A stretch of 32,116 bases of DNA, from positions 1-32,116 of the forward strand of contig DAIDKH010000050.1 of assembly GCA_027450145.1 (NCBI GenBank), given 5' to 3'. The stretch is from Chthonomonadaceae bacterium (GTDB lineage: Bacteria; Armatimonadota; Chthonomonadetes; Chthonomonadales; Chthonomonadaceae). Of the stretch, positions 9,554 to 18,141 are shown in pieces. How positions within the stretch are numbered: position 1 is the stretch's first letter; each line of letters starts with the position of its first letter. Under the pieces are notes generated by a model. It made no database searches. It was not told where the DNA came from and was given only the letters and a program-made list of their open reading frames with translations. Both the position numbers and the translations under genes were made by a program.

Positions 9554-11695
9554 TTACCTAATCCCCCACCCCAACGCCATGCCTGTGTGGTAGATGATAA
9601 ACGACACAATCCACGCCAGCGCCGTCATATACACAAGCTGAAAGATCGGCCATTTCCAGCCGTTAGTCTCCCTTCGCACCACCGCTACCGTTGAGATACA
9701 CTGCATTGCCAGCACGTAATAGACCATCAATGTCACCGCGACCAGCGGGGTGAAGACCCGCTGCCCGGTACGCGGGTTCACATCCTCCTTCATGCGCTTG
9801 CCAAGGTTCGCCTGCCCTACTCGTGAATCGGGACTATCCACATTGTATATAGTGCCCATCGTAGAAACGAATACTTCCCGGGCGATAAATGAGGATGCGA
9901 TGCCTACTCCCATCTTCCAGTTAAAGCCCAGGGGTCTAAGCGCTGGTGCAATAAGTTGGCCAGTTTGACCAAGATAAGAGTTTGTCAGTGCTTGCTGCGG
10001 TGCTGCATTGGGCGATTTGGGATAGGCCGAGAGAAACCAAATGACCACAGATATGGATAAAATGACCGTGCCCGCGCGGCGAATGAATAACCATGAACGC
10101 TCAAGCATCTGCATGACCACAGTTCGCCATGCGGGCAGCCTGTAAGGGGGTAGCTCCATGAGAAAACTTGGTGAAACACCCTTAAGCAGTGTGCGGTGAA
10201 ACGCCCAGGCCATTAGAAACGCTGCCGCCATACCCAAAAAGTACATCGCTGTGAACGTAACCCCGGGCAACGTCAGCAATGTTAAGGAGCCGATTCCTAA
10301 AATGCGACGGTTTGGTAGAAATGCCGAGGTCATGAGCAGGTAAACGGGTAGTCTAGCAGAACAAGACATAAGTGGCGCAATGAGGATGGTGATAAGCCGA
10401 GCCTTACGATCGCCAATTGTACGCGTCGCCATAATCCCCGGAATGGCACACGCAAACGACGACAGCAGTGGTATGAACGACTTACCATGCAACCCTACAC
10501 GACTCATTAGGCGATCCATGAGGAATGCCGCGCGAGCCATGTACCCGGTGTCTTCAAGCAGCCCAATAAAGAAGAAGAGCAACAGTATTTGAGGAAGGAA
10601 AGAAAGTGTCGTGCCCATTCCGCCCAACACGCCAGCATCGAAAAGGTCTCGCAAGTCGCCTCGTGGAAGTATCCGCGCCGCAATGCTGCCCACCTGTGCA
10701 ACGCCATTCTGCACCGCATTAGCGGGCCCTTGCCCCAAGGAGAATATCACCTGAAAGACGAACGCCATCACGACGAAAAATAGAACATAGCCCCAAAACG
10801 GATGCATGACCAGCCGGTCAACTCGTTCCGTCGTGGAAGCCTCTGGTAAGTCGGTCGCCAAGGTCTTCGACTTACTCCCGGATACCATTCTCGACGCCCA
10901 GGCATATCGCGCTTCGATCACACGGGTGACGAAGTCAACGTCCGCGGCGGCGAGCCTGTCGCGGGTCGCACCAATTAGCTGCTCAAGCTGCGGGGTAGAA
11001 GTGAGTGCACTGTTGTCTTGTATAAGGAGCGAAACGGCCTCTGCAAATGCCGCCCGTGGCAGTAACTCATGTCGCTGCTGAAGGTATTGCTGCAGTTCTG
11101 CTATGGCATTGCGCACCGCGTCGGTCACCTGCCAGGCGGGCGGAGGCGGATCGCCTGGCTTTGTCACACGACTAAGTAGCTCGGAGAGCCCTTCGGCCTT
11201 TGCCGCTACGACTACACAGACTGGAACTCCGAGTTCTTTTTCCAACGCGACTGCGTCTAGTTTATCGCCACGTTTCTCAAGCATGTCGGTCATCGTTAGC
11301 ACAACAATAACTGGCAGCCCTGTGTCCAGTATTTGGCTGGTGACGTATAGATTGCGCTCCAGGTTTGTGGCGTCCACTACGTTAATTACAACGTCGGGTT
11401 TAGGGGAATCTGGTCGAATGCCCAACAGCACTTCGCGAGCAATTGCCTCATCAGGCGAGTGAGGAGTAAGGGAATAGAGCCCCGGAAGATCCAGGAGACG
11501 GAGGTTGGTGCCATCTGGTAGCACCGTTTTGCCCTCTTTACGTTCTACTGTTACGCCAGGGTAGTTTCCAACACGCTGCCGCATGCCGGTTAGCGCATTA
11601 AAGAGCGTTGTCTTGCCACAGTTAGGATTTCCAACAAGAACCGCGACGAGTTCGCGAGTTGCCGAAACACCTGCCAGATTCGTAGATGCCTGCAT
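9554..11695 (-). CDS. feoB: Ferrous iron transport protein B
   Basis: A GTP-hydrolysing inner membrane protein for ferrous iron uptake, 713 residues. ATG at 11695 overlaps the feoA stop (TAATG) and has GGAGG about 8 bases upstream. The N-terminal G domain shows G1 GNPNCGKT (22-29), G2 around GNYPGVTVER, G3 DLPGLYSL, G4 as TMTD rather than the more usual NMMD or NKxD, and G5-like AAKAEGL. The membrane part has two gate-like repeats (FIGLLEDTGYMARAAFLMDR and PLLSSFACAIPGI, GIASSFIAREVFVSTMG). The C-terminus ends in several helices. Order and coupling with feoA and the regulator support iron-controlled expression. Confidence 0.96.
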   Translation of the reverse strand: MQASTNLAGVSATRELVAVLVGNPNCGKTTLFNALTGMRQRVGNYPGVTVERKEGKTVLPDGTNLRLLDLPGLYSLTPHSPDEAIAREVLLGIRPDSPKPDVVINVVDATNLERNLYVTSQILDTGLPVIVVLTMTDMLEKRGDKLDAVALEKELGVPVCVVVAAKAEGLSELLSRVTKPGDPPPPAWQVTDAVRNAIAELQQYLQQRHELLPRAAFAEAVSLLIQDNSALTSTPQLEQLIGATRDRLAAADVDFVTRVIEARYAWASRMVSGSKSKTLATDLPEASTTERVDRLVMHPFWGYVLFFVVMAFVFQVIFSLGQGPANAVQNGVAQVGSIAARILPRGDLRDLFDAGVLGGMGTTLSFLPQILLLFFFIGLLEDTGYMARAAFLMDRLMSRVGLHGKSFIPLLSSFACAIPGIMATRTIGDRKARLITILIAPLMSCSARLPVYLLMTSAFLPNRRILGIGSLTLLTLPGVTFTAMYFLGMAAAFLMAWAFHRTLLKGVSPSFLMELPPYRLPAWRTVVMQMLERSWLFIRRAGTVILSISVVIWFLSAYPKSPNAAPQQALTNSYLGQTGQLIAPALRPLGFNWKMGVGIASSFIAREVFVSTMGTIYNVDSPDSRVGQANLGKRMKEDVNPRTGQRVFTPLVAVTLMVYYVLAMQCISTVAVVRRETNGWKWPIFQLVYMTALAWIVSFIIYHTGMALGWGIR

Positions 11696-12081
11696 TATGG
11701 TGCCTCCAGCTCTTCGTGGCTCAACCACACGGCACTCGCTTCCTCTCGCCTAAGTGACAGGTTATAGCCGCGCACTTCGATGTCTAGCGGACCGCCGAAT
11801 GCTGCAATACGCAGCACTTTGACGTGAACTCCGGGTGTCAATCCCATTTCGAGCAGCCGAATTTTCCCAGATGATTGCCCTAAAAGCCGTGCAATAAAAC
11901 CACATTCGCCAGGCTTTAGTTCCGCAAGGCTTACTCCACTTCGCGTAAGCATCCCCGCCGTATCGGTCCTAAGCGTCTCCGTGCGATCAAGCGAATGTTG
12001 TGCAAGCTGCATTCGACGCCTGCGCGTACGTATTGTGGATGGCTTGTCTGGCGTTGCGCCATCGCCGTCGTTATTTTTCAT
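11695..12081 (-). CDS. feoA: Ferrous iron transport protein A
   Basis: A 128-residue protein whose residues about 50-125 form the SH3-like FeoA domain (LAELKPGECGFIARLLG, RLLEMGLTPGVHVKVLR, GGPLDIEVRGYNLSLRREEA). It acts in the cytoplasm and supports FeoB activity. The first 45 residues are a basic, probably disordered extension absent from most FeoA proteins, so translation may start further in, for example at Met24 or Met44. It lies 26 bases after the regulator and overlaps feoB by one base. Confidence 0.92.
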   Translation of the reverse strand: MKNNDGDGATPDKPSTIRTRRRRMQLAQHSLDRTETLRTDTAGMLTRSGVSLAELKPGECGFIARLLGQSSGKIRLLEMGLTPGVHVKVLRIAAFGGPLDIEVRGYNLSLRREEASAVWLSHEELEAP

Positions 12082-12107
12082 TGCGACTCTTGGTTGCCTC
12101 CCGGCGA

Positions 12108-12923
12108 TCAGGCAGTTACTGCCGGATTCTCGGCGCGCTCTGCAGTAGTAATGTTAGATCCGCTGCAAACCACAGTAAGTGAGTTTACGGCCTGCACGGC
12201 CGACACAACCCTTATGGAACCACTGACTTCTCGTCCTACCGCGACGAGCGAATTGAGACCAGGCAGCCTGAGGGTTATAACATCTCCAAAAGGCGATTTG
12301 CTCTCGACCCGTGCCTCAGTTTGCGGTACCAGACCAATTTCAAGAAGGTACCCTAGAAATTCGGTGCGCTCATCGGTTATTCGGCTGATTATCACACGCT
12401 CACCGGGTTCGCAATCCGCTAGCGGCCGCGTACAATCCTCTGCGGTTGCATCCACAGGATTTCCGTGTGGGCAAGTTGCAGGGTAACCCAACGCACGCTC
12501 GATTTTGTCGGCAACCTCTTCACTCAGATAGTGCTCCAGCTTACATGCCAGTTCATGAACGTCATCCCAGGGTAACTCTAAAAAGTTGACCAGTAAACAT
12601 TCCACAAGCCGATGCCGTCTGAGCAGCGATACCGAAAGCCGTGTTCCCTTGGGAGTCAATCGCACTCCGTGGTATGGCGTGTGCTCTACCAACCTGAGCT
12701 CTGCGAGCCTTTTGAGCATGCCCGTTGCAGACGCTGGAGAAACAGTCATGTATTTGGATACATCGCCGGTGCCCACTACACTCAACTCCTGCTGCAGCCG
12801 AAAAATTCCCTCGGTGTACTCCTCAATCGACTCTGTTATCTCACGCTGTTCGCGATCACGAGACGACGGCCTGCACCCAGCAGGCACACGCAGTTGACTA
12901 TCATGCGGTTCCTTACCAGCCAT
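12108..12923 (-). CDS. DtxR/IdeR-family metal-dependent repressor with FeoA-like domain
   Basis: A 271-residue regulator that probably represses the feo operon when iron is abundant. ATG at 12923 has GGAG 7 bases upstream. Residues about 36-95 form the winged helix, 96-150 the dimerisation and metal-binding domain, and about 170-245 a FeoA/SH3-like domain. By eye alignment with DtxR, His104 and Glu108 match H79 and E83, His123 matches H98, and Cys127, Glu130 and His131 match C102, E105 and H106; CPHGNP is also conserved. The position of DtxR Met10 is Glu35 here, closer to the acidic ligand of MntR. The cysteine favours iron, as does the operon. Upstream boxes at 12965 and 13003 fit self-regulation. 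Confidence 0.9.
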   Translation of the reverse strand: MAGKEPHDSQLRVPAGCRPSSRDREQREITESIEEYTEGIFRLQQELSVVGTGDVSKYMTVSPASATGMLKRLAELRLVEHTPYHGVRLTPKGTRLSVSLLRRHRLVECLLVNFLELPWDDVHELACKLEHYLSEEVADKIERALGYPATCPHGNPVDATAEDCTRPLADCEPGERVIISRITDERTEFLGYLLEIGLVPQTEARVESKSPFGDVITLRLPGLNSLVAVGREVSGSIRVVSAVQAVNSLTVVCSGSNITTAERAENPAVTA

Positions 12924-12961
12924 TTCACACTCCATCACCAATAACGTAGACGCATATTTAA

Positions 12962-12991
12962 ATTTTAACACGTGATAACCTAATAATGCAA
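12962..12991 (-). promoter_or_regulatory. Predicted promoter of the dtxR-feo operon
   Basis: On the minus strand, TTGCAT (12986-12991) and TAAAAT (12962-12967) are separated by 18 bases. Transcription would start near 12955, about 30 bases before the regulator's ATG. Confidence 0.5.
12965..12983 (-). promoter_or_regulatory. DtxR/IdeR-like box, proximal
   Basis: Read on the minus strand, the 19 bases start with the perfect half-site TTAGGTTA and end in TTAA; 12 of 19 positions match the iron-box consensus TTAGGTTAGSCTAACCTAA. It covers the -10 and the spacer of the predicted promoter, the classic place for repression. Confidence 0.5.
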
Positions 12992-13002
12992 CCATCACAT
13001 CC

Positions 13003-13021
13003 AATTTTTAGCCTAATCTAA
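13003..13021. promoter_or_regulatory. DtxR/IdeR-like box, distal
   Basis: TTAGCCTAATCTAA (13008-13021) matches 13 of 14 positions of the right part of the iron-box consensus; the left part is degenerate (13 of 19 overall). It lies just upstream of the -35 of the minus-strand promoter and between two divergent operons. Confidence 0.4.
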
Positions 13022-13081
13022 ACTTATTTTTACAAAATCCGCTATCAGGAGGATAACAGCTGACCGCACTGCTCATAATAC

Positions 13082-13111
13082 TTGGATGAATTTGGGCGCA
13101 AATTGTAACAT
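13082..13111 (+). promoter_or_regulatory. Predicted promoter of the nucleoside hydrolase operon
   Basis: TTGGAT (13082-13087), 18-base spacer, TAACAT (13106-13111). The start site would be near 13118, leaving a leader of about 44 bases. AGGAGG at 13151-13156 then serves the GTG at 13162. Confidence 0.45.
13089..13104. promoter_or_regulatory. LacI-style palindromic operator candidate
   Basis: AATTTGGGCGCAAATT is a 16-base palindrome with a single mismatched pair and a GC centre. It fills the spacer of the predicted promoter. Short palindromes with a central GC or CG step are typical of LacI-family sites, and a LacI-family gene lies at 23363. Confidence 0.45.
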
Positions 13112-13161
13112 GTGGAGGAAACAGTACCAAGCCTGTAGAAATACTTGATTAGGAGGTAAAT

Positions 13162-14067
13162 GTGTCACTAATACCTGTGCTGCTCGACACGGATATAGGC
13201 TCGGATATTGACGACGCCCTTGCTCTCGCCTACCTGTTGCGGCACCCGGAGTGTCACTTAACAGGCGTAACAACTGTAAGTGGCGAGCCATGTAAGCGAG
13301 CCGCGCTTGTACGCTGGCTGTGCACCGTTGCTGGCAGGCCCGAAGTACCTGTTTACTGTGGCACAGAGCCTCCGTTATTGGGTACTCAGAGGCAACCACT
13401 TGCGCACCAACACAGTGCTATTCCTGCCGAGTTTGCTGAGACGCGCCACCCTGAATCCCACGCAGTAGATTTTATGCGTGACGAGATTACCAAGCATCCT
13501 GGCGAAGTGACACTTCTCGCCATTGGCCCGCTAACTAACGTCGGCCTGCTCTTCGCAACATATCCCTTCATTCCGCAATTGCTGCGATCGCTTGTTATTA
13601 TGGGTGGTGACTTCCGCCCCAACTACGATGACTCCATAGAGGAATGGAACATTAAGTGTGATCCAGCGGCTGCCTCAATTGTTCTCGCTCGTGTAGCGTC
13701 GCCCTTCCTTGCAGTAGGGCTGAATGTGACGACACGGTGCCGGCTTACGATGACGGCGATGGACGCACTTCTAAGCGGAAAAGATCCCCTTAAGGCTGCA
13801 GTAAACGCGATGGCAAGGGTTTGGTATGACTCCGCCTCAGAGGTGACTTTTCACGATCCTTTAGCAGCTGCTCTCATCTTTCAGCCGAACCTCTGCGAAA
13901 CTGTCTCGACTTCATTACATGTCGACATATGCTCCGCAGACAGCCCAGGCGCGACTATTGAAATTACAGACGATACGGCTAAACCGCATCAAATCGCCAC
14001 TAATGTCGACACGCAGCAATTCTTCACCCATTACAGCTCTGTTCTAGAAACCAGGCACATACCGTAA
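13162..14067 (+). CDS. Inosine-uridine preferring nucleoside hydrolase family protein
   Basis: A 301-residue cytoplasmic enzyme of the IUNH fold, which splits the N-glycosidic bond of nucleosides or related ribosides to base and sugar. The calcium and ribose site starts with DTDIGSDIDDALALAY (residues 9-24), an extended form of the usual DTDPGxDDA. Further family motifs are AIGPLTNVG, VIMGGDF, EEWNIKCDPAAA and the late HDPLAAAL. GTG is the start, with AGGAGG 5 bases upstream. It is the first gene of a five-gene set and lies 9 bases before the next. The substrate cannot be read from the sequence; a modified riboside is as likely as a normal nucleoside. Confidence 0.88.
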   Translation: MSLIPVLLDTDIGSDIDDALALAYLLRHPECHLTGVTTVSGEPCKRAALVRWLCTVAGRPEVPVYCGTEPPLLGTQRQPLAHQHSAIPAEFAETRHPESHAVDFMRDEITKHPGEVTLLAIGPLTNVGLLFATYPFIPQLLRSLVIMGGDFRPNYDDSIEEWNIKCDPAAASIVLARVASPFLAVGLNVTTRCRLTMTAMDALLSGKDPLKAAVNAMARVWYDSASEVTFHDPLAAALIFQPNLCETVSTSLHVDICSADSPGATIEITDDTAKPHQIATNVDTQQFFTHYSSVLETRHIP

Positions 14068-14076
14068 GGAGAGTAG

Positions 14077-15342
14077 ATGAAACGCACAATTGTTCCAATT
14101 TTGGCGCTGGCAGGCGCGCTTGCAGCGGCCGGAGTCAGCGCCCATGCCCAGGGATCCTTTTACCTAAAAAATGGAGACCGGGTGGTGTTTTATGGTGACA
14201 GTATCACCGAGCAGCACCTTTATACTAACTGGGTAGAAGATTATGTGGTAACTCGGTTTCCAAATCTTCGAGTGGACTTCGTAAACGCCGGTGTTGGCGG
14301 TGACAAAGTATCTGGTGGATGGGCAGGCAATATTGACGTGAGACTTAAGCGCGATCTCATCCCGTTTAAGCCAACCGTTGTAACATGTATGCTGGGTATG
14401 AACGATGCGGCTTATCGACCATACGATCAGGGAATCTTCGATGCGTATGCCACAGGCTATAAAAACATTCTGAAGATGGTTAAGGCGAGTTTACCGGACG
14501 TCCGTTGGACGCTGATAGAACCATCTCCCTATGATGACATCACCCAGCCGTTAAATTTCCCAGGCGGTTATAACGCGGTACTTTTGAAATACGCAGCGTA
14601 CGTAAGGAAGCTGGCAGCCAGCACAGGATCCCTGGATTCGGATTTCAACCACCCTATGACAGAAATGCTCATAAAGGCCAAGGCGGCGGATCCATCGCTC
14701 GCGCAAAAGATCATCCCTGGTCGCGTTCACCCGTCACCCGCCGGGCACCTCATCATGGCGGAGGCTCTTCTTAACACCTGGCACGCGCCATCGCTCGTAG
14801 CATCGGCAACAATTGACGCCTCCACCGGCAAGGTAACATCCGAGGCGAATACCAGCATTTCGAATGTTGCAACATCCAATGGAGTACTTAGTTGGACAGA
14901 GACAGATAAATCGCTGCCGTTTCCGCTCGACCTGAAGGACCCAGTTACAAAGCTGGTTCTTTCTAGTTCCAACTTTGTGCAGAAGCTGGACGAAGAACCT
15001 CTCACTGTTACCGGGCTTACCGCAGCACACTACGCCTTGGATATTGATGGTACTACCGTTGGCACATTTACCCCGGATCAACTCAGTTCCGGAGTTAATC
15101 TTGCTCTGCTTTCCACTCCCATGTTAAACCAGGCGCTGGCGGTCAACCAACTTACAACCGACCATAGCAATGTGCACATGACCATGTGGCGGTCTATCGA
15201 GATGCCCCTGGCTTATGATAAATCCCCCGCACTTACAAATGCCATAGACAGCCTGAACGCACTTGATTTTCAACTACAGGCGCGCCGACGACAGGAAGCT
15301 GAGCCCCATCCTCACAAATACACACTGACACCCGTAGCGTAA
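14077..15342 (+). CDS. Secreted SGNH/GDSL hydrolase
   Basis: A 421-residue exported esterase-like enzyme. Residues 1-24 are a signal peptide ending AHAQ. Block I is GDSIT (Ser42 nucleophile), block II NAGVGGDK (Gly72), block III GMND (Asn109), and block V GRVHPSPAGH (His218). The Asp usually three residues before this His is Gly215 here. The catalytic domain covers about residues 27-235; the remaining 185 residues look beta-rich and may bind carbohydrate or help packing. Relatives include carbohydrate acetyl esterases and rhamnogalacturonan acetylesterases. An AAGGAGAG ribosome site precedes the ATG. Its neighbours suggest action on an acylated external substrate. Confidence 0.88.
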   Translation: MKRTIVPILALAGALAAAGVSAHAQGSFYLKNGDRVVFYGDSITEQHLYTNWVEDYVVTRFPNLRVDFVNAGVGGDKVSGGWAGNIDVRLKRDLIPFKPTVVTCMLGMNDAAYRPYDQGIFDAYATGYKNILKMVKASLPDVRWTLIEPSPYDDITQPLNFPGGYNAVLLKYAAYVRKLAASTGSLDSDFNHPMTEMLIKAKAADPSLAQKIIPGRVHPSPAGHLIMAEALLNTWHAPSLVASATIDASTGKVTSEANTSISNVATSNGVLSWTETDKSLPFPLDLKDPVTKLVLSSSNFVQKLDEEPLTVTGLTAAHYALDIDGTTVGTFTPDQLSSGVNLALLSTPMLNQALAVNQLTTDHSNVHMTMWRSIEMPLAYDKSPALTNAIDSLNALDFQLQARRRQEAEPHPHKYTLTPVA

Positions 15343-15360
15343 AATAAACAGGAGCCGTGC

Positions 15361-17166
15361 ATGCCAATTGTTACACCGCTGAAGAAGGCGTTTCAAATTA
15401 GCATGTGCGGCTTTATGCTGCTCGCGGGGGGATGCAAAGGCGGATACCGCGCGATGCCCGTCGCCGTTCATCTCAACTCTTCTGAGATGAGAGACTTCCA
15501 ACACACCGACTACAACGGTAGGTGGGGCGGTGCGTTCGTCTGCTCAACCGTTGCAGATCCGCGAACATTCAACCCTATTACCACCCAAGAAACAACCAGC
15601 ATTGCCGCCTGGGGACCACTGTTTAGCGGTCTTCTAAGCCAGGATCCGTTTACTTTTCAGTTCACACCTGCGCTTGCTGCGAAGTATACCGAGTCGAAAG
15701 ATGGCAGGATCTGGACGTTTTACCTTCGTCACGGCATCCGCTGGTCAGACGGTTACCCACTCACGGCAGATGATGTCATATTCTCGCTTAACGTCATCTA
15801 CGACCCAAAAGTAATAGACTCCGCTCGATCATTACTTACCATCCATGGCAAGCCCTTCAAGTACCGAGAAATCAACAAGTACACGGTGCGTATTACCCTT
15901 CCAGCACCCGTTGGAGCCTTTCTCTCCAACTTCGCCGCCGTAGCGGTAGTTCCAAAACACTGTCTTGAAGCCGCATGGAAAGCGGGCAAGTTTAACTCTG
16001 CCTGGGGAGTAAATACACCGCCGTCACAAATTGTAGGCGATGGTCCATTCAAAATGGTCGATTACGAACCCGGCCAGTCAATTACCTACGTGCGCAACCC
16101 TTACTACTGGCGCCTCGCGGCCAATGGCAGACAACTGCCGTTTTTGGACGGTGGTGTCACAGAAATTGTGCCGGATGTAAATACAGAGGTTTTGAAATTT
16201 CTGGCTCGCGAGACAGATTGGGTGAACCTGAGGCCCGAGGATTGGGACGTAATGCAGCAACAGGCCCGAACTGGAAACTACAAGCTAATGAACCTGGGCC
16301 CGGGTTGGGGCGTTTCGTATATAAGCTTCAACCTCAATCCTCCTGCTTCCGCAGTACCGCAGTGGAAAATAAAGCTATTTCAAAATCGCGTTTTTCGTCA
16401 GGCCATTTCCTACGCCATTAATCGGCAATTGATATGCTCCACCGTATTTCGCGGGTTTGCTCAGCCGCTCTGGTCCTACATCAGTCCGGCAAATAAAGTG
16501 TTTTACAACCCAGGTGTTCCGCAGTACCAGTATAATCCTGCCCTTGCGGCAAAGCTGCTACGTTCTATAGGCCTCGTAAAACATGATGGCGTCCTTACCG
16601 ACAGGGCCGGTCATGCGGTAACGATAACCTTAATGCCGCCATCTGGAAACGGCAACCTTATCACAACGTGCAGTATAATCCAACAAGAACTCAAACCCTT
16701 AGGCATCAACATGACCGTTTCTCCACAGGACTTCAACGCCCTTGTCGGGAGAATGAGCGGCAGCCACAACTGGGAGAGCATCGCCTTAGGGTTCACCGGC
16801 GGGTTCAACCCGTACGACTCGGCAAACATTTGGCTTTCCAGTGGCAGCCTGCATGTGTGGAATCCCAATCAAACAAAACCAGCAACTCCTTGGGAGGCCG
16901 AGATCGACAAGATTTTTAATACTGCTCATACCACAGTGGAACGAAGCAAGCGAGTGGAGCTTTTCAAACGCTTTCAGAATATTGCCTCAACTGAACTGCC
17001 GCTCATTTATATCGTGGAACCCGATGTTTTAATTGGTGTGAAAAACAATGTAGGAAACGCACGGCCAAGCGCGCTGGGCAGTAGCATTTACAGCGGCTTC
17101 ATGTGGGAACTAGATCACATATACCTAAAATCGCAACAACCGCACGGGCTAACGACCCGTCGTTAG
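15361..17166 (+). CDS. ABC transporter substrate-binding lipoprotein, family 5
   Basis: A 601-residue peptide/opine/nickel-type (SBP_bac_5, DppA/OppA-like) binding protein. The N-terminus has a basic start, a hydrophobic stretch and LLAGGC with Cys25 as the likely lipidation site (the box is imperfect, Ala at -3). Family motifs include WTFYLRHGIRWSDGYPLTADD, GDGPFKMVDYEPGQSITYVRNPYYW, FRQAISYAINRQ and AAKLLRSIGL. AGGAG lies before the ATG. It sits 18 bases after the GDSL gene and 15 before the PhyH gene. No permease is encoded in the window; an OppF-type ATPase is at 24355. Ligands in this family range from peptides to oligosaccharides, so the ligand is unknown. Confidence 0.93.
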   Translation: MPIVTPLKKAFQISMCGFMLLAGGCKGGYRAMPVAVHLNSSEMRDFQHTDYNGRWGGAFVCSTVADPRTFNPITTQETTSIAAWGPLFSGLLSQDPFTFQFTPALAAKYTESKDGRIWTFYLRHGIRWSDGYPLTADDVIFSLNVIYDPKVIDSARSLLTIHGKPFKYREINKYTVRITLPAPVGAFLSNFAAVAVVPKHCLEAAWKAGKFNSAWGVNTPPSQIVGDGPFKMVDYEPGQSITYVRNPYYWRLAANGRQLPFLDGGVTEIVPDVNTEVLKFLARETDWVNLRPEDWDVMQQQARTGNYKLMNLGPGWGVSYISFNLNPPASAVPQWKIKLFQNRVFRQAISYAINRQLICSTVFRGFAQPLWSYISPANKVFYNPGVPQYQYNPALAAKLLRSIGLVKHDGVLTDRAGHAVTITLMPPSGNGNLITTCSIIQQELKPLGINMTVSPQDFNALVGRMSGSHNWESIALGFTGGFNPYDSANIWLSSGSLHVWNPNQTKPATPWEAEIDKIFNTAHTTVERSKRVELFKRFQNIASTELPLIYIVEPDVLIGVKNNVGNARPSALGSSIYSGFMWELDHIYLKSQQPHGLTTRR

Positions 17167-17181
17167 AGGGGTATCAGACAG

Positions 17182-18027
17182 ATGCTAAGCGAGCAGGATC
17201 ACAAGTTTTTTAGCGATAATGGCTACCTTATTGTACATAAAGCGGTGGCCGAAGACGACTGCAAAAAAGTGGTGGACGCCATTTTCTGGTTCCTAGAAAT
17301 GGACCCCAATGACCATAACGACTGGTATCGCGACCCCCTAAAGCCAGGCGGAATGATCGAAATGTACCAACATCAGGCAATGTGGAATAACAGGCAGAAT
17401 GAACGACTATACGAAGCCTTTTCCCAATTGCTTCACGAAACTAAATTGTGCGTAACGATAGACAGAGTTGGGATGAAGCCGCCTCGAAACCCACTTTACC
17501 CCGCGTATGACCACACGGGCTTTATTCATTGGGACATTGACACGAACAATTTACCGACCCAACTTGGATTGCAGGGAGTACTATGCCTGACTGACACCGA
17601 TGCAGATATGGGCGGTTTTCAGTGTATTCCTGGCTTTCACCGCAACTTGGAAGAGTGGATTTCCCAGCAACCGGCGGACCGTAACCCGCGGCATCCCGAT
17701 CTTAGCCGACTGCCTGATGGCATGAAGGTTACTGCAATTCCCGCGCAGGCTGGCGATCTGATTATATGGGACACGCGCCTTGCTCATGGTAATGGCCACA
17801 ATGTGTCGCGGAAGCCGAGGTTTTCGCAGTATATCTCTATGTTCCCCGCGAGTCGCCTTACCGATGAAAACCGATTGCACCGAATTCACTGCTGGAAACA
17901 TCGGCTGCCGCCAGGAGGAAGCGTCTTCCCTGGTGACCCTCGCGAATTCGAGCAGCATTTCGGTGAGACAGCTCACCTTACCCCGCTTGGTGAAAAGTTG
18001 CTGGGAAGTGCTCCTTGGCCCGCTTAG
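17182..18027 (+). CDS. Phytanoyl-CoA dioxygenase (PhyH) family protein
   Basis: A 281-residue non-haem iron(II), 2-oxoglutarate-dependent oxygenase. The iron triad is visible as His116-x-Asp118 (FIHWDID) and His202 (DTRLAHGNGHN), and Arg210 or Arg213 is placed to bind 2-oxoglutarate. The fold begins with FFSDNGYLIVHKAV, typical of PhyH. MGGFQCIPGFH and AGDLIIWD are further family hallmarks. No signal peptide is seen, so it is cytoplasmic. It lies 15 bases after the binding protein gene. PhyH relatives hydroxylate very varied small molecules, and several bacterial phyla carry them in large numbers in catabolic clusters; the substrate here is unknown. Confidence 0.92.
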   Translation: MLSEQDHKFFSDNGYLIVHKAVAEDDCKKVVDAIFWFLEMDPNDHNDWYRDPLKPGGMIEMYQHQAMWNNRQNERLYEAFSQLLHETKLCVTIDRVGMKPPRNPLYPAYDHTGFIHWDIDTNNLPTQLGLQGVLCLTDTDADMGGFQCIPGFHRNLEEWISQQPADRNPRHPDLSRLPDGMKVTAIPAQAGDLIIWDTRLAHGNGHNVSRKPRFSQYISMFPASRLTDENRLHRIHCWKHRLPPGGSVFPGDPREFEQHFGETAHLTPLGEKLLGSAPWPA

Positions 18028-18141
18028 AGCCAAAGCACACCCAATTAAGTACTGAAAGCAGTACCGATTTGAAATAACACGCGCTTGCGTGAGGCAGTAA
18101 CTATCGCGCAGCACGTTGATGGTACACAAGGAGATTGCTCT

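Noticed and set aside
9601-9694. Plus-strand open frames opposite feoB
   Set aside because: They lie antisense to clearly conserved feoB coding sequence and have no features of their own.
13046-13118. Two extra Shine-Dalgarno-like motifs (near 13047 and 13114) upstream of the nucleoside hydrolase gene, suggesting a leader peptide
   Set aside because: No ATG, GTG or TTG follows either at usable spacing with a sensible frame, and both lie at or before the predicted transcription start.
15361-17166. Reading the family-5 binding protein as nickel- or dipeptide-specific
   Set aside because: The family binds many ligand types and no ligand-specific residues can be judged without alignment.
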